Position numbers and translations under genes: made by a program. This document shows positions 43,093 to 51,693 of a stretch of DNA of 64,000 nucleotides, piece after piece. How positions within the stretch are numbered: position 1 is the stretch's first letter; each line of letters opens with the position of its first letter. The stretch is from assembly GCA_024398815.1 (NCBI GenBank), contig JAKSIL010000008.1:1-64000 (forward strand), written 5' to 3'. A model generated the notes under the pieces. The model did no database searches and had not been told where the DNA came from. It saw only the letters and a program-made list of their open reading frames with translations. The stretch comes from Fibrobacter sp. (GTDB lineage Bacteria; Fibrobacterota; Fibrobacteria; Fibrobacterales; Fibrobacteraceae).

Positions 43093-45444
43093 TCAAACAA
43101 GTTTTTTCACGATTTTCAGTACGTTTTTATTTCCGTCACGCTTGTATTCCACGTCATCCATCGTCTTTTTCACAAGGAAGATGCCGAGTCCGCCGACTTC
43201 GCGCTGCTCTGCCGAAAGTGTCGTATCGGGGTCGTCCTTTTTCAGCGGATCGTACGCCACGCCTTCGTCGATGAAGGTTAGCGAAGCCGTCAGTACGTCC
43301 TGGTTCACTTCGAGCACGAGAGTCATCTTCGACGATCCGGAGTAATGAATGACATTGCTGAAGAGTTCATCGATAGCAACGTTTATCTGCATCTGAGCCT
43401 TCATGGTCGGCTCAAATTGTGAAAGCGAAGACTCCACAAAGGATGTCAATGTTTCGATGTTTTCGATCTTGGAATCTACCGTCATCTCTTTTCTAAAGTT
43501 TTGCATATTAGATTTCTTTTCCTCTTTTTGACCAACATATTTTAAAGCCAGCATGGTAATGTCATCGAACTGCGGAGCCTCCCCCACAAATCCGTCTATG
43601 CGAGATTTCACGAACGTACAAAGATTCTTTGTAGGCTCGCCGGCCGATTTTCTCAAAGACTCCAGCAAACGTGCGTCGCCAAAGAACTTTTCATCCACAT
43701 TACAGGATTCGGTAACGCCGTCCGTGTACAGGAATATGGTATCGCCCGGTTGCAAATCTACGGACTGCATTTTGTACTTTATGCCAGGCATGCCGCCCAT
43801 CACAAGCCCCGACTTACTTTGTATAAATTCCGTTTCACCATTTTCATGACGGATCACAGGCGGATTGTGCCCGGCACAGCAGAATTCAACATGTCCAGTC
43901 TGCAAGTCCAGAACACCCATCCATACGGTGACAAACATATTGGAATCGTTCTTGTGGGTCAAGCGTTCGTTGGCCTTGTCAAACACGTAGTCCACCGGAT
44001 GCGACGCAAGAGCGAGGCTCTTCAGCTGGGTTCTCACCGACATCATGAACAAGGCGGCAGGCACCCCCTTTCCCGAAACGTCGGCAATGAGCAATACGAT
44101 GTGATCTTTGTCCAACGGGAAGAAATCGTAAAAGTCGCCACCGACGCCACGAGCCGGTTCCAGCAAGGCGGACAATTCGTGACGACCATCGCGCATGGAT
44201 TCCTCATCCTCGTTCTTCGGAAGCACGCCCAGCTGGATATCGCGAGCAACGTTCAGTTCGCTTTCCATTCGAAGGTTCTTGTCGGTAACATTCTTCAGGT
44301 TTTCGATGTACTCCACCAAGGATTCGCGCATCCTGTTGAATGCCTGCGCAAACTGCGCCACTTCGTCCTTTCCACGGATTCTCGGAATCTTCACATCGAA
44401 ATTGCCTTTTCCCAAGTCATGGGCCACGCGCGACATCTTGTTGAGAGGGCGCGCCACACGGAACGATATGAACAACACGATGAAGAGCATGATAAGGTAG
44501 CCCGCGACGGTAAGTTTTATAAAGAACAGCTTCATCGCGTGCTGCTCCTCAAAGAACTTTTGCGCAGGCCAGACCACGCCAAAAGTCCATCCCTTGACAT
44601 GCATGGGAGTGTGATAGATGCAAGCTGCAGTTCCGTCGGCCTTTTTGCCCATCAAGAGTCCGGTCATCTTTTGCTTGATATCGTGACCGAGTTTTTTCAT
44701 GGACTCGTTGTCATCGGTAGTCAAATCGCTTAAAGTCTTGTTGAAAACCCATTCTTCATTGGGGTGCGCCACTACTGTATTTTTTTCAGAAAGAACAAAC
44801 GAATATCCTGAATTGATGACCTTGATTTGGTCGACCGTCTCCCGCAGGAATTCAAGGGAAATATCAATGCATATCACGCCCCCGATTTTTTTTACACCAT
44901 CCTTTTCGGGCAGGTAAAACGGAATGGTGAATACGGCTATGGGCTCATCGACAAAATCGCCGACAAATGGTTCCTGCCATAGAGGCTGTTCAGCCTTTTT
45001 TGTACTGACGAACCATTCCTTATCACTATAGTTGGAACCCGTAATGACGTTAATTCGTCCATCTTCATAGCGGGCAAGTTTCATGTACTCGCCCACATTC
45101 TCAGGGTCGGTAGCAAGCACCACCGCAATCACCTGCGGAACTTTTTCACGGGCGTATTCCAAAAGCGACTTGAGCGCCTCAGGAAAATGCTCACCATCGG
45201 AAATCCCTTTGCCTGCCAAGACATTAGTGGCATTTTCGGCCACCAGCTCGCAGTCCGTGAAAATTTTGTCGATGTAGGTCAAGTTTTTTTCGCTGATTTC
45301 AGTGCCGCGCTTCATCAATATCGCTTTCATCTGGTTGTCGATAGAAATGCGGTAAGAACCGAACATCATACCGAAGACGAAGGTGATTCCGATAAGAATC
45401 AGCATTGACTGTTTAAAAGCTAGGCTATGTATTCCATATTTCAT
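43093..45444 (-). CDS. Sensor PP2C/SpoIIE phosphatase: dCache, HAMP, PP2C and RsbW-type ATPase
   Basis: 783 residues. TM1 (15-32), a periplasmic double-Cache-like sensor (35-305; SNYSDKEWFVSTKKAEQPLW, GGVICIDISLEFLRETVDQI), TM2 (about 310-335), HAMP (RVARPLNKMSRVAHDLGKGN), a coiled region, PP2C/SpoIIE domain (about 420-625; ARGVGGDFYDFF, LLIADVSGKGVPAALFM, LYTDGVTES) and a C-terminal HATPase_c domain (654-783; N-box NVAIDELFSNVIHY, G1 FIDEGVAYDP, G2 GGLGIFLVKKTMD). Phosphatase and kinase-like domains in one chain suggest it both resets and sets the STAS partner, driven by a small-molecule ligand outside. Gap to the upstream GGDEF gene is 9 nt. Confidence 0.9.
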   Translation of the reverse strand: MKYGIHSLAFKQSMLILIGITFVFGMMFGSYRISIDNQMKAILMKRGTEISEKNLTYIDKIFTDCELVAENATNVLAGKGISDGEHFPEALKSLLEYAREKVPQVIAVVLATDPENVGEYMKLARYEDGRINVITGSNYSDKEWFVSTKKAEQPLWQEPFVGDFVDEPIAVFTIPFYLPEKDGVKKIGGVICIDISLEFLRETVDQIKVINSGYSFVLSEKNTVVAHPNEEWVFNKTLSDLTTDDNESMKKLGHDIKQKMTGLLMGKKADGTAACIYHTPMHVKGWTFGVVWPAQKFFEEQHAMKLFFIKLTVAGYLIMLFIVLFISFRVARPLNKMSRVAHDLGKGNFDVKIPRIRGKDEVAQFAQAFNRMRESLVEYIENLKNVTDKNLRMESELNVARDIQLGVLPKNEDEESMRDGRHELSALLEPARGVGGDFYDFFPLDKDHIVLLIADVSGKGVPAALFMMSVRTQLKSLALASHPVDYVFDKANERLTHKNDSNMFVTVWMGVLDLQTGHVEFCCAGHNPPVIRHENGETEFIQSKSGLVMGGMPGIKYKMQSVDLQPGDTIFLYTDGVTESCNVDEKFFGDARLLESLRKSAGEPTKNLCTFVKSRIDGFVGEAPQFDDITMLALKYVGQKEEKKSNMQNFRKEMTVDSKIENIETLTSFVESSLSQFEPTMKAQMQINVAIDELFSNVIHYSGSSKMTLVLEVNQDVLTASLTFIDEGVAYDPLKKDDPDTTLSAEQREVGGLGIFLVKKTMDDVEYKRDGNKNVLKIVKKLV

Positions 45445-45453
45445 AAAAACTCT

Positions 45454-46626
45454 TTAAGCTGGTTCTTCGGTCTGTTTATCGCGAGCCAATTTCTGTTCGT
45501 ACAATTTCTTGTCGGCACGGGCAAAGAATTCCGGAATGGAATCTACTCCGGCCAGGTTATCGGCGAAACCGATACTCAGCGTGAGGGAATACGGCAATCC
45601 CACTGATTTCTTGTGCAAATTGGAACGGATGGCTTCGCAGAGTTCGTTGGCCTCGGCGTCGTCGTTCAAATAGGCGACCACATTGAACTCGTCACCGCCG
45701 AAACGTGCAAAGAAATGCCCTCGCGGTCCACATACGGACTTTAGCACCTGAGCCACAAGTATAAGAGCATTGTCGCCTTCTATGTGGCCGTACGTATCGT
45801 TGATGGACTTGAACTTGTTCATGTCAAGTACAAAAAGGTAAAGCCTCTTGTCGCCCTTATTCTCGTTCATCTTGGATGTGAGGAACTGGTTCAGCTGGTT
45901 TCTGTTGTTCAGGTGCGTCAGCGGATCCACCGAAATCATGCGTGACTGGTGCGTCGAGAAGGCGAAAAGCAAAGCCAAGGTGACACCGGGAGTCGTCGTC
46001 GGGATATTTTCAAAGAACACCTGCAGCACCGTCGCCAAGAACGGGAAAATGCCGAAGCACGAAAGCGACCAGTTCAAATCCCGGTCGGCGAAATAGCACT
46101 TGTTTACGGCCAAGCGAGCAGCGAAGAACGCCGCAAGGAACATGTAAAACACATTGCACACCACAAACAAGCCATACAAGTCCCCACGCACATACAAATT
46201 CAGGTCTTCGTTTATCGCATAAATCATGGTAATCGGAGCGTCCGGCCCGACAAATATCGACGCCACGCTGAAGACGACTCCAATGTACATGGGAATTCCT
46301 AGAACGACCTGTTTTTTCAGACTGTTCCTGAACGGAAGCGCCATCAAATAGCCGATGTAGCGCATCCACGCAAAGGTCATCACCATGGTCACCACAAAGT
46401 ACGCGGAATTCGCGACATTGCTGAACACCGCCGCCCCATAGAAAGACTGTTTGTCAAGGACTTCCGCAAGGACTTCAAACGCAGCCGACAGCAAGACAAG
46501 TCTCAACACGAGCGAGAGTTCGTTTTGATGGCGCAGTCTCAAAATGCCTATGTTCATTTTGACAAGCATAAGCACAAGGATGGCCATGCAGAAGAACATT
46601 ATCTCGCAATAGGTAAAGCTGTACAT
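45454..46626 (-). CDS. Membrane diguanylate cyclase (GGDEF), second gene of the operon
   Basis: 390 residues. The N-terminal ~220 residues have about seven hydrophobic helices with no family I can name. The GGDEF domain (225-380) is complete: DPLTHLNNRNQLNQFL, VLDMNKFKSINDTYGHIEGD and the signature ARFGGDEFNVV. The product-inhibition I-site RxxD is not present (PRGHFFARF before GGDEF), so c-di-GMP feedback may be absent. It is expected to make c-di-GMP from two GTP. It lies between a paralogue (3-nt gap) and the PP2C phosphatase gene (9-nt gap), which ties c-di-GMP production to the partner-switch unit. Confidence 0.92.
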   Translation of the reverse strand: MYSFTYCEIMFFCMAILVLMLVKMNIGILRLRHQNELSLVLRLVLLSAAFEVLAEVLDKQSFYGAAVFSNVANSAYFVVTMVMTFAWMRYIGYLMALPFRNSLKKQVVLGIPMYIGVVFSVASIFVGPDAPITMIYAINEDLNLYVRGDLYGLFVVCNVFYMFLAAFFAARLAVNKCYFADRDLNWSLSCFGIFPFLATVLQVFFENIPTTTPGVTLALLFAFSTHQSRMISVDPLTHLNNRNQLNQFLTSKMNENKGDKRLYLFVLDMNKFKSINDTYGHIEGDNALILVAQVLKSVCGPRGHFFARFGGDEFNVVAYLNDDAEANELCEAIRSNLHKKSVGLPYSLTLSIGFADNLAGVDSIPEFFARADKKLYEQKLARDKQTEEPA

Positions 46627-46629
46627 ATC

Positions 46630-47769
46630 CTACCTCTTCACCTTTTTCTTCTTGACCTTGTAGAGTTCCTTGTCGGCACGGGCTATCAGGTCGGGAACGG
46701 AATCCCTGGTTTCGTTCTGTTCGGCAAAGCCAATGCTCAAGGTCAACGGATACGGAAGGCCCGAAGCCTTTTCCGCGACAGATTCTTCTATCTCGGAGCG
46801 AATCTCATACGCTTCGACCTGGTCCTTGAGTTCTGCAACGGCGACAAATTCGTCTCCGCCGAACCGCGCAAGGAAATGCCCCTTGGGGCCAAGGCAACGT
46901 TTCAGCACATCGGACACCAGCAACAACGCACGGTCACCTTCCATGTGGCCGTAGGTATCGTTTATATGCTTGAACATGTCCAAATCCATGATGAACAAGA
47001 CCAGTCGCTTCGAGAAATCGTTCGCCTTCATCTTCGAATCCAGGAAACGGTTCATTTGGACCCTGTTGTTCATTTTGGTCAGCGGATCCAGGGATATCAT
47101 CTGGTTCTGGTTTTCAAAGAATACAATCAAGAGGCCGAACGTGGTCCCCACGCAGAAGACAGCCTCCCCGGGAAAACACAGCTGCACAGCTTCGCAGGCA
47201 ACGGGGAGATAGCCGAGCGAGGCAATCGCGAGGAACTTATCCTTGTAAATGAAATTGCCTTTTTTAAAAGCCTTGTACAAAGCCCTGCAAAAGACAAAAA
47301 TCATGTACGATATGCTAAACACCACATGCAGCCAAAGCATAGGGCCGCGATGGTAGCAATTCTGTTCGTCCACGGTAAAGACCCATCCCGTCCAAATCGA
47401 AGCGACGCACACGACAATCGCTAAAAACATCGGGACCAGGGACAGATAGAATCGGACGCCTTTTTCATAATAGACTGCAGTGTCGTCCAGGAAATAGGAA
47501 TAGCGTAGCCAGCAATACCCAAGTACAGCCGTCTGCGAGAAAAAGCCCGCATTCAAAATATTGTTCAGGGGATTCGCCCATGCAAAGTCAAGACCGTTAC
47601 ACAGGTTCCACAGAATGTCCATGAGAAAAAGCAGCATCGCGTTGAAACACAGATTCGAAAAGACAATCTGCTCCATTTCGCGAACCACACCGTGCTTGAC
47701 CTTGTCCATCATGATGAGAAGGACGGCTATGCACAAAACATTGACTTCTATGTACAGACTCGATATCAT
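46630..47769 (-). CDS. Membrane diguanylate cyclase (GGDEF), first gene of the operon
   Basis: 379 residues, a paralogue of the following gene with the same layout: about seven helices (1-215), then GGDEF (220-375) with DPLTKMNNRVQMNRFL, DLDMFKHINDTYGHMEGD and ARFGGDEFVAV. The I-site position is KGHF, not RxxD. The C-terminus is Lys-rich (KVKKKKVKR). It opens the five-gene leftward operon. In its upstream region I see TTGACA near 47800 on the minus strand but no well-spaced -10. The two cyclases may respond to different cues through their divergent membrane parts. Confidence 0.92.
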   Translation of the reverse strand: MISSLYIEVNVLCIAVLLIMMDKVKHGVVREMEQIVFSNLCFNAMLLFLMDILWNLCNGLDFAWANPLNNILNAGFFSQTAVLGYCWLRYSYFLDDTAVYYEKGVRFYLSLVPMFLAIVVCVASIWTGWVFTVDEQNCYHRGPMLWLHVVFSISYMIFVFCRALYKAFKKGNFIYKDKFLAIASLGYLPVACEAVQLCFPGEAVFCVGTTFGLLIVFFENQNQMISLDPLTKMNNRVQMNRFLDSKMKANDFSKRLVLFIMDLDMFKHINDTYGHMEGDRALLLVSDVLKRCLGPKGHFLARFGGDEFVAVAELKDQVEAYEIRSEIEESVAEKASGLPYPLTLSIGFAEQNETRDSVPDLIARADKELYKVKKKKVKR

Positions 47770-48056
47770 CGCGGTTTGCTATAAAATTCTTATTTGTCAA
47801 AATATACATTCTGCCGGCGTTGTGGCACGCCCCCTTTCGAAAAAAGCCCATTTTTCCAGCTTTTTTAAGCACATCTATAAAAGAATCTTTTGGAACATTT
47901 TGTTTCAAGGGGGAATATTCGTTTCAATAATTTAGGCAAAACGCAAAAAAAAAGCCATTTTCCTCATTTACCTACGAAATTTTATTTGTTAGTTTAAACT
48001 TAAGTGTCATCTTCAAGGTGTATGGTGTCTAGGGCATCCTCAAATAAGGAGCTTTA

Positions 48057-50108
48057 ATGAAGTGCGCTAAGTTATATTTGGTTTGTAGTGCAGCACTCGC
48101 CTTGAGTGCCTGCGGAGACAGTTCAACAGCCACCAGTGCAGAGCAGGGCGAAACGGCAACAAGCATCACTTGCTCCGACGGCAAGGTGGTTTCCAACCTG
48201 AATGAATGCGCAACTATCACCGAAGTTCCGGTCTCCAGCGCCCAGACTACCGCTTCGGACAACGACCAAGGTGGAAATCCGCCCCAAGACAACGGAAACT
48301 TAACCTCCTCCAGCTTTTCGGACGAGCTTACTCCGTCTTGCGCCTCCAACAGCGACAACAACCTGGCTCCCGTTACTCCCATCGGCGGCGGCAGCGCCGA
48401 TACCGAGGATGACGACAATGTGGAATTGAAGGGCGACGAAACGACTCTCACTTTCAGCGGCACCGACGTGGTAATCGCAAACGACAACGGCTGTCTTAAA
48501 AAGGAAGCATCGTCCGTGACAGTCTCCTGCAGCGGCAACTACTATTTGACGGGTTCCGCGAGCGATTTCCAGGTGATTGTGAATACGGCCGACAACGATA
48601 CTGGCAAGGTGGATTTGTTCCTGAATACGGTCAGCCTCAAGAGTAGCGATGCCCCGATTTACGTGCAGCATGCCGAAAAGACGGAACTGCATTTGGTCAA
48701 GGGCACCACGAACACCATCGAAGATGGCGCCTCCCGCACCAAGACGCATACTTACACAACCGCTAACGGCCAGAAGGTCGATACGACGAATGCCGCTATT
48801 TACGCTAAGGACGACTTGAGCTTCAAAGGCAGCGGAACGCTTACCGTGAAGGGCAACTTCAACAACGGCATTCATTGCAGCAACGATGTGAAGTTCAAGA
48901 AGAGCGTCGGTACATTGATCGTAGAAGCCAAGAACCATGGTGTCAAGGGCAAGGGTTCCGTGACCATCAACGGCGGCAACATTAACATTACGACTACCGA
49001 AGGCGACGGTATCAAGAGCGATGAAGATGACGCCACAAAATTTGCAAACGACAAGGGCGTCATCAAGATTGCCGGTGGCACAATCACCATTAACGCGGCA
49101 ACCGATGGCATCACGGCAAGCAACGCTGTGCAAATCGAAAAAGGCGAAAATGTAGAAGCGGCGCCTGTCATCAAGGTGACTGCTGGTGGCGGGCAAACTT
49201 GCCTCGCTACCTCATCAAGCAATAATGGCGGTGGCCGTGGCGGCTTCGGTGGCGGATTTGGCATGGGCGGCAACAGCTGCCAGGATTCCGTAAGCAAGAA
49301 AGGCATCAAGGGCGATTCGAGCATTGCCGTTACTGCAGGCAATATTGACGTCAACAGCCGCGACGACGGCCTCCACAGCAACGGCGACATCACCATCAGC
49401 GGCGGCGCACTGACCATCAAGAGCGACGACGACGGCATTCACGCCGACAACGCCCTTTACATCAAGGGTGACGCCAATGTGGATGTGACCATGGCTTACG
49501 AAGGTATGGAAGCCTACGAAATGCACTTCGAGGGCGGCGTCACCAGCGTAAATACCACAGACGACGGCTGGAATGCGGCCGGCGGCACCGACAACTCCGG
49601 CGTTGAAAATAACGGCGGCGGTTGGGGCGGCCCAGGTGGCGGCGGATTCGGCGGAGGTGGCCCAGGTGGCTTCGGCGGGTATGGCGGCGGAAGTTCCGGT
49701 AAACTCTACGTAACAGGCGGTGTCCATTATGTAAAGGTCGGCTCCGGCGATACCGACGGCGTCGACAGCAACGGAAGCATCGACATTTCTGGTGGTGTGC
49801 TGATCATCGAATGCCTCATGAACGGCGGCATGGGCGGCATGATGGATTCCGACGGACAGACGAACATCACGGGCGGCATTGTACTTGGCTTTGGCGTCGG
49901 CCGGTCGGAAGCTGGGCAAAACTACAGCGTTTCCTTTAACACGAACGGCTACTATGGAGTAGCAGGCACGGTGGCTTTCAAACCGACTATCAGTGGCAGC
50001 AACACCATTTCGAACCAGGGCCAGCCTGCCGCAGTAAGCGGCACCGAAGGCCTCACCAAGACGTGCTTCGGTGCAAGCACCACGAATTGCGTGTACTACA
50101 AAAACTAG
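48057..50108 (+). CDS. Carbohydrate-binding lipoprotein (Cthe_2159/PF14262-like beta-helix)
   Basis: 683 residues. TAAGGAG lies upstream; lipobox ALSACGDSS (Cys near 19). After a Ser/Thr/Asn linker, residues ~125-660 form a right-handed beta-helix with repeats such as GNYYLTGSASDFQVIV, NNGIHCSNDVKF, HGVKGKGSVTING, GDGIKSDED and DDGLHSNGDITISGG. This is the pattern of PF14262 (carbohydrate-binding domain, Cthe_2159), a calcium-dependent binder of acidic polysaccharides. Two very Gly-rich loops interrupt it (GGRGGFGGGFGMGG at ~390 and GGGGFGGGGPGGFGGYGGG-like at ~525-545). Probably captures pectin or other polymers at the cell surface. Own terminator follows. Confidence 0.85.
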   Translation: MKCAKLYLVCSAALALSACGDSSTATSAEQGETATSITCSDGKVVSNLNECATITEVPVSSAQTTASDNDQGGNPPQDNGNLTSSSFSDELTPSCASNSDNNLAPVTPIGGGSADTEDDDNVELKGDETTLTFSGTDVVIANDNGCLKKEASSVTVSCSGNYYLTGSASDFQVIVNTADNDTGKVDLFLNTVSLKSSDAPIYVQHAEKTELHLVKGTTNTIEDGASRTKTHTYTTANGQKVDTTNAAIYAKDDLSFKGSGTLTVKGNFNNGIHCSNDVKFKKSVGTLIVEAKNHGVKGKGSVTINGGNINITTTEGDGIKSDEDDATKFANDKGVIKIAGGTITINAATDGITASNAVQIEKGENVEAAPVIKVTAGGGQTCLATSSSNNGGGRGGFGGGFGMGGNSCQDSVSKKGIKGDSSIAVTAGNIDVNSRDDGLHSNGDITISGGALTIKSDDDGIHADNALYIKGDANVDVTMAYEGMEAYEMHFEGGVTSVNTTDDGWNAAGGTDNSGVENNGGGWGGPGGGGFGGGGPGGFGGYGGGSSGKLYVTGGVHYVKVGSGDTDGVDSNGSIDISGGVLIIECLMNGGMGGMMDSDGQTNITGGIVLGFGVGRSEAGQNYSVSFNTNGYYGVAGTVAFKPTISGSNTISNQGQPAAVSGTEGLTKTCFGASTTNCVYYKN

Positions 50109-50127
50109 ACTTTCAAGCTTAAAAATC

Positions 50128-50195
50128 AAGCCGTTTACAGCAAAAAACGTTATTTCTGTTCCATGTTTTCTGTTGTAAACGGCTTTTTTTTCGTT
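50128..50195 (+). terminator. Rho-independent terminator
   Basis: A perfect 12-bp stem AAGCCGTTTACA / TGTAAACGGCTT with a 34-nt loop, followed by T runs. It ends the carbohydrate-binding lipoprotein transcript. Confidence 0.8.
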
Positions 50196-50257
50196 TTTTT
50201 TACCGCTTTTGAAAAAAACATATAGTTTATAGGGGCATGAGATTATGGAGGTCTTAC

Positions 50258-51616
50258 ATGAAATTCACTGGGTTGGCAACATTCATCATCGCAGCAACTT
50301 TTACAGCGGGAGCATTCGCCGCTGACGTCACACCCACCCGCGTGGGGCCTGTCAGTCAGTACGGCAAGCTTTTGGCAGGCAAGAACGCACAAGGCAAAGG
50401 CCGCATCTACGGTAGTTGCGAAGGTGTGAAGGACGGAGCCGAAGTCCAAGTCAGGGGCATGAGCCTCTACTGGTCCCTCATGGACGAAGCCTTGGAATTC
50501 TGGAGCGACGAAGGTGTCGCCAGCATGGTGAACGACATGAAAATCCAGATTGTACGCGCCGCAATGGCTACAGGCGACGAAGACTGGACCGAAGGCAAGT
50601 ATATCGGCTACCAAAAGCAGCCCGAAAAGCAGACCGGATTCATGAAAGCGGCCATCGAAGCCGCCATCAAGCAGGACATCTACGTGATTATCGACTGGCA
50701 CTCCCACGTGGCGAATACGCAGACCGACAACGCCGTCAAGTTCTTTACCGAAATGGCAAAAGAATACGGCCAATACGACCACGTGATTTTCGAAGTTTTC
50801 AACGAACCGCAAAAAATCAGTTGGAACGAGGTGAAAAATTACGCCAACCAGGTAATTTCCGCCATCCGCCAGTATTCCGACAACCTGATTCTCGTCGGGA
50901 ACCCCGAATGGGACCAGAACCCGCAACAGGCCATCGGAAACGAAGTCAGCGACCCAAAGAAGAACACAGCCTACACACTCCACTACTACGCTGCATCCCA
51001 CAAGGCGACCGGCGATTATGACTGGGGCCCGGGCGAAGGCACTCGCGGACAGCAGGCCATCGACGCCGGCCTCTCTGTTTTCGTAAGCGAATGGGGAACC
51101 GGCAAAGCCGACGGCAAGGGAGACGTCTCCCCGAACAACGGCGCTTGGCAAGACTTCATGAATCAGAACAAACTCTCTTGGGCAAACTGGTCCGCTTCAA
51201 AGATTAACGAAGGAACGGCTGCATTCTCCGCAAACGCCACAAAGACGAGCCTGCAGTATTCCAACTCCGGCAACACCGTCAAGGGCTACCTGAGCAATAA
51301 CCCCACCACCTACACCGCCTGCAGGGCTAACCAGCCCGCAAGTTCCTCGTCTGGCGAAAGCATCGCTATTCCGATGTTCAAGTCGCAGGAATTCAGCCTG
51401 AATGTCCATGGGCGCACTCTGCAACTCAATTCCGCCGGTAGCGGAAACGCCAAGGTAGAAGTCTTCGACATGCTCGGACACACGCAGTTGCAAAAAGAAA
51501 CACTTCTCGGAAGCGGCCCGAATACGATTAGCCTCGAAGATATTCCCAAGGGCAACTACATCGTCCGCGTCAGCCAAGGCAAAAAATTAGCCCAGACGAA
51601 CTTCCAGGTGAAATAA
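50258..51616 (+). CDS. Secreted GH5 endoglucanase with C-terminal sorting-like domain
   Basis: 452 residues from the ATG at 50258 (GGAGG about 8 nt upstream); an ATG at 50237 lacks a site. Signal peptide to about 22 (AGAFAA). The GH5 TIM barrel (30-340, subfamily-2-like) shows RGMSLYWS, IVRAAMA, YVIIDWHSH, the acid/base Glu183 in EVFNEP and the nucleophile Glu278 in VSEWGT. A short Ser linker (ASSSSGES) precedes a ~75-residue C-terminal domain (KVEVFDMLGHTQLQKE, IPKGNYIVRVSQGKKL) that looks like type-IX-type sorting domains. It cleaves internal beta-1,4-glucan bonds in cellulose. Between two terminators, so single-gene. Confidence 0.93.
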   Translation: MKFTGLATFIIAATFTAGAFAADVTPTRVGPVSQYGKLLAGKNAQGKGRIYGSCEGVKDGAEVQVRGMSLYWSLMDEALEFWSDEGVASMVNDMKIQIVRAAMATGDEDWTEGKYIGYQKQPEKQTGFMKAAIEAAIKQDIYVIIDWHSHVANTQTDNAVKFFTEMAKEYGQYDHVIFEVFNEPQKISWNEVKNYANQVISAIRQYSDNLILVGNPEWDQNPQQAIGNEVSDPKKNTAYTLHYYAASHKATGDYDWGPGEGTRGQQAIDAGLSVFVSEWGTGKADGKGDVSPNNGAWQDFMNQNKLSWANWSASKINEGTAAFSANATKTSLQYSNSGNTVKGYLSNNPTTYTACRANQPASSSSGESIAIPMFKSQEFSLNVHGRTLQLNSAGSGNAKVEVFDMLGHTQLQKETLLGSGPNTISLEDIPKGNYIVRVSQGKKLAQTNFQVK

Positions 51617-51635
51617 GTTTTTTTCTGAGAGAGAG

Positions 51636-51663
51636 ACCCCCGGGGGCTTCGGCCCTCGGGGGT
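51636..51663. terminator. Bidirectional terminator between GH5 and hppA
   Basis: Near-perfect stem ACCCCCGGGGGC / GCCCTCGGGGGT with a TTCG loop, followed by TAATTTTTTAAG. It serves the converging GH5 and hppA genes. Confidence 0.85.
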
Positions 51664-51693
51664 TAATTTTTTAAGAGAATTTGCGCTACAGTC

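Noticed and set aside
50221..50240. TTTATAGGGGC before the GH5 gene as a fifth copy of the dispersed repeat
   Set aside because: Only about 10 bases match and the conserved GAGCACGAGGAAAAC end is missing.
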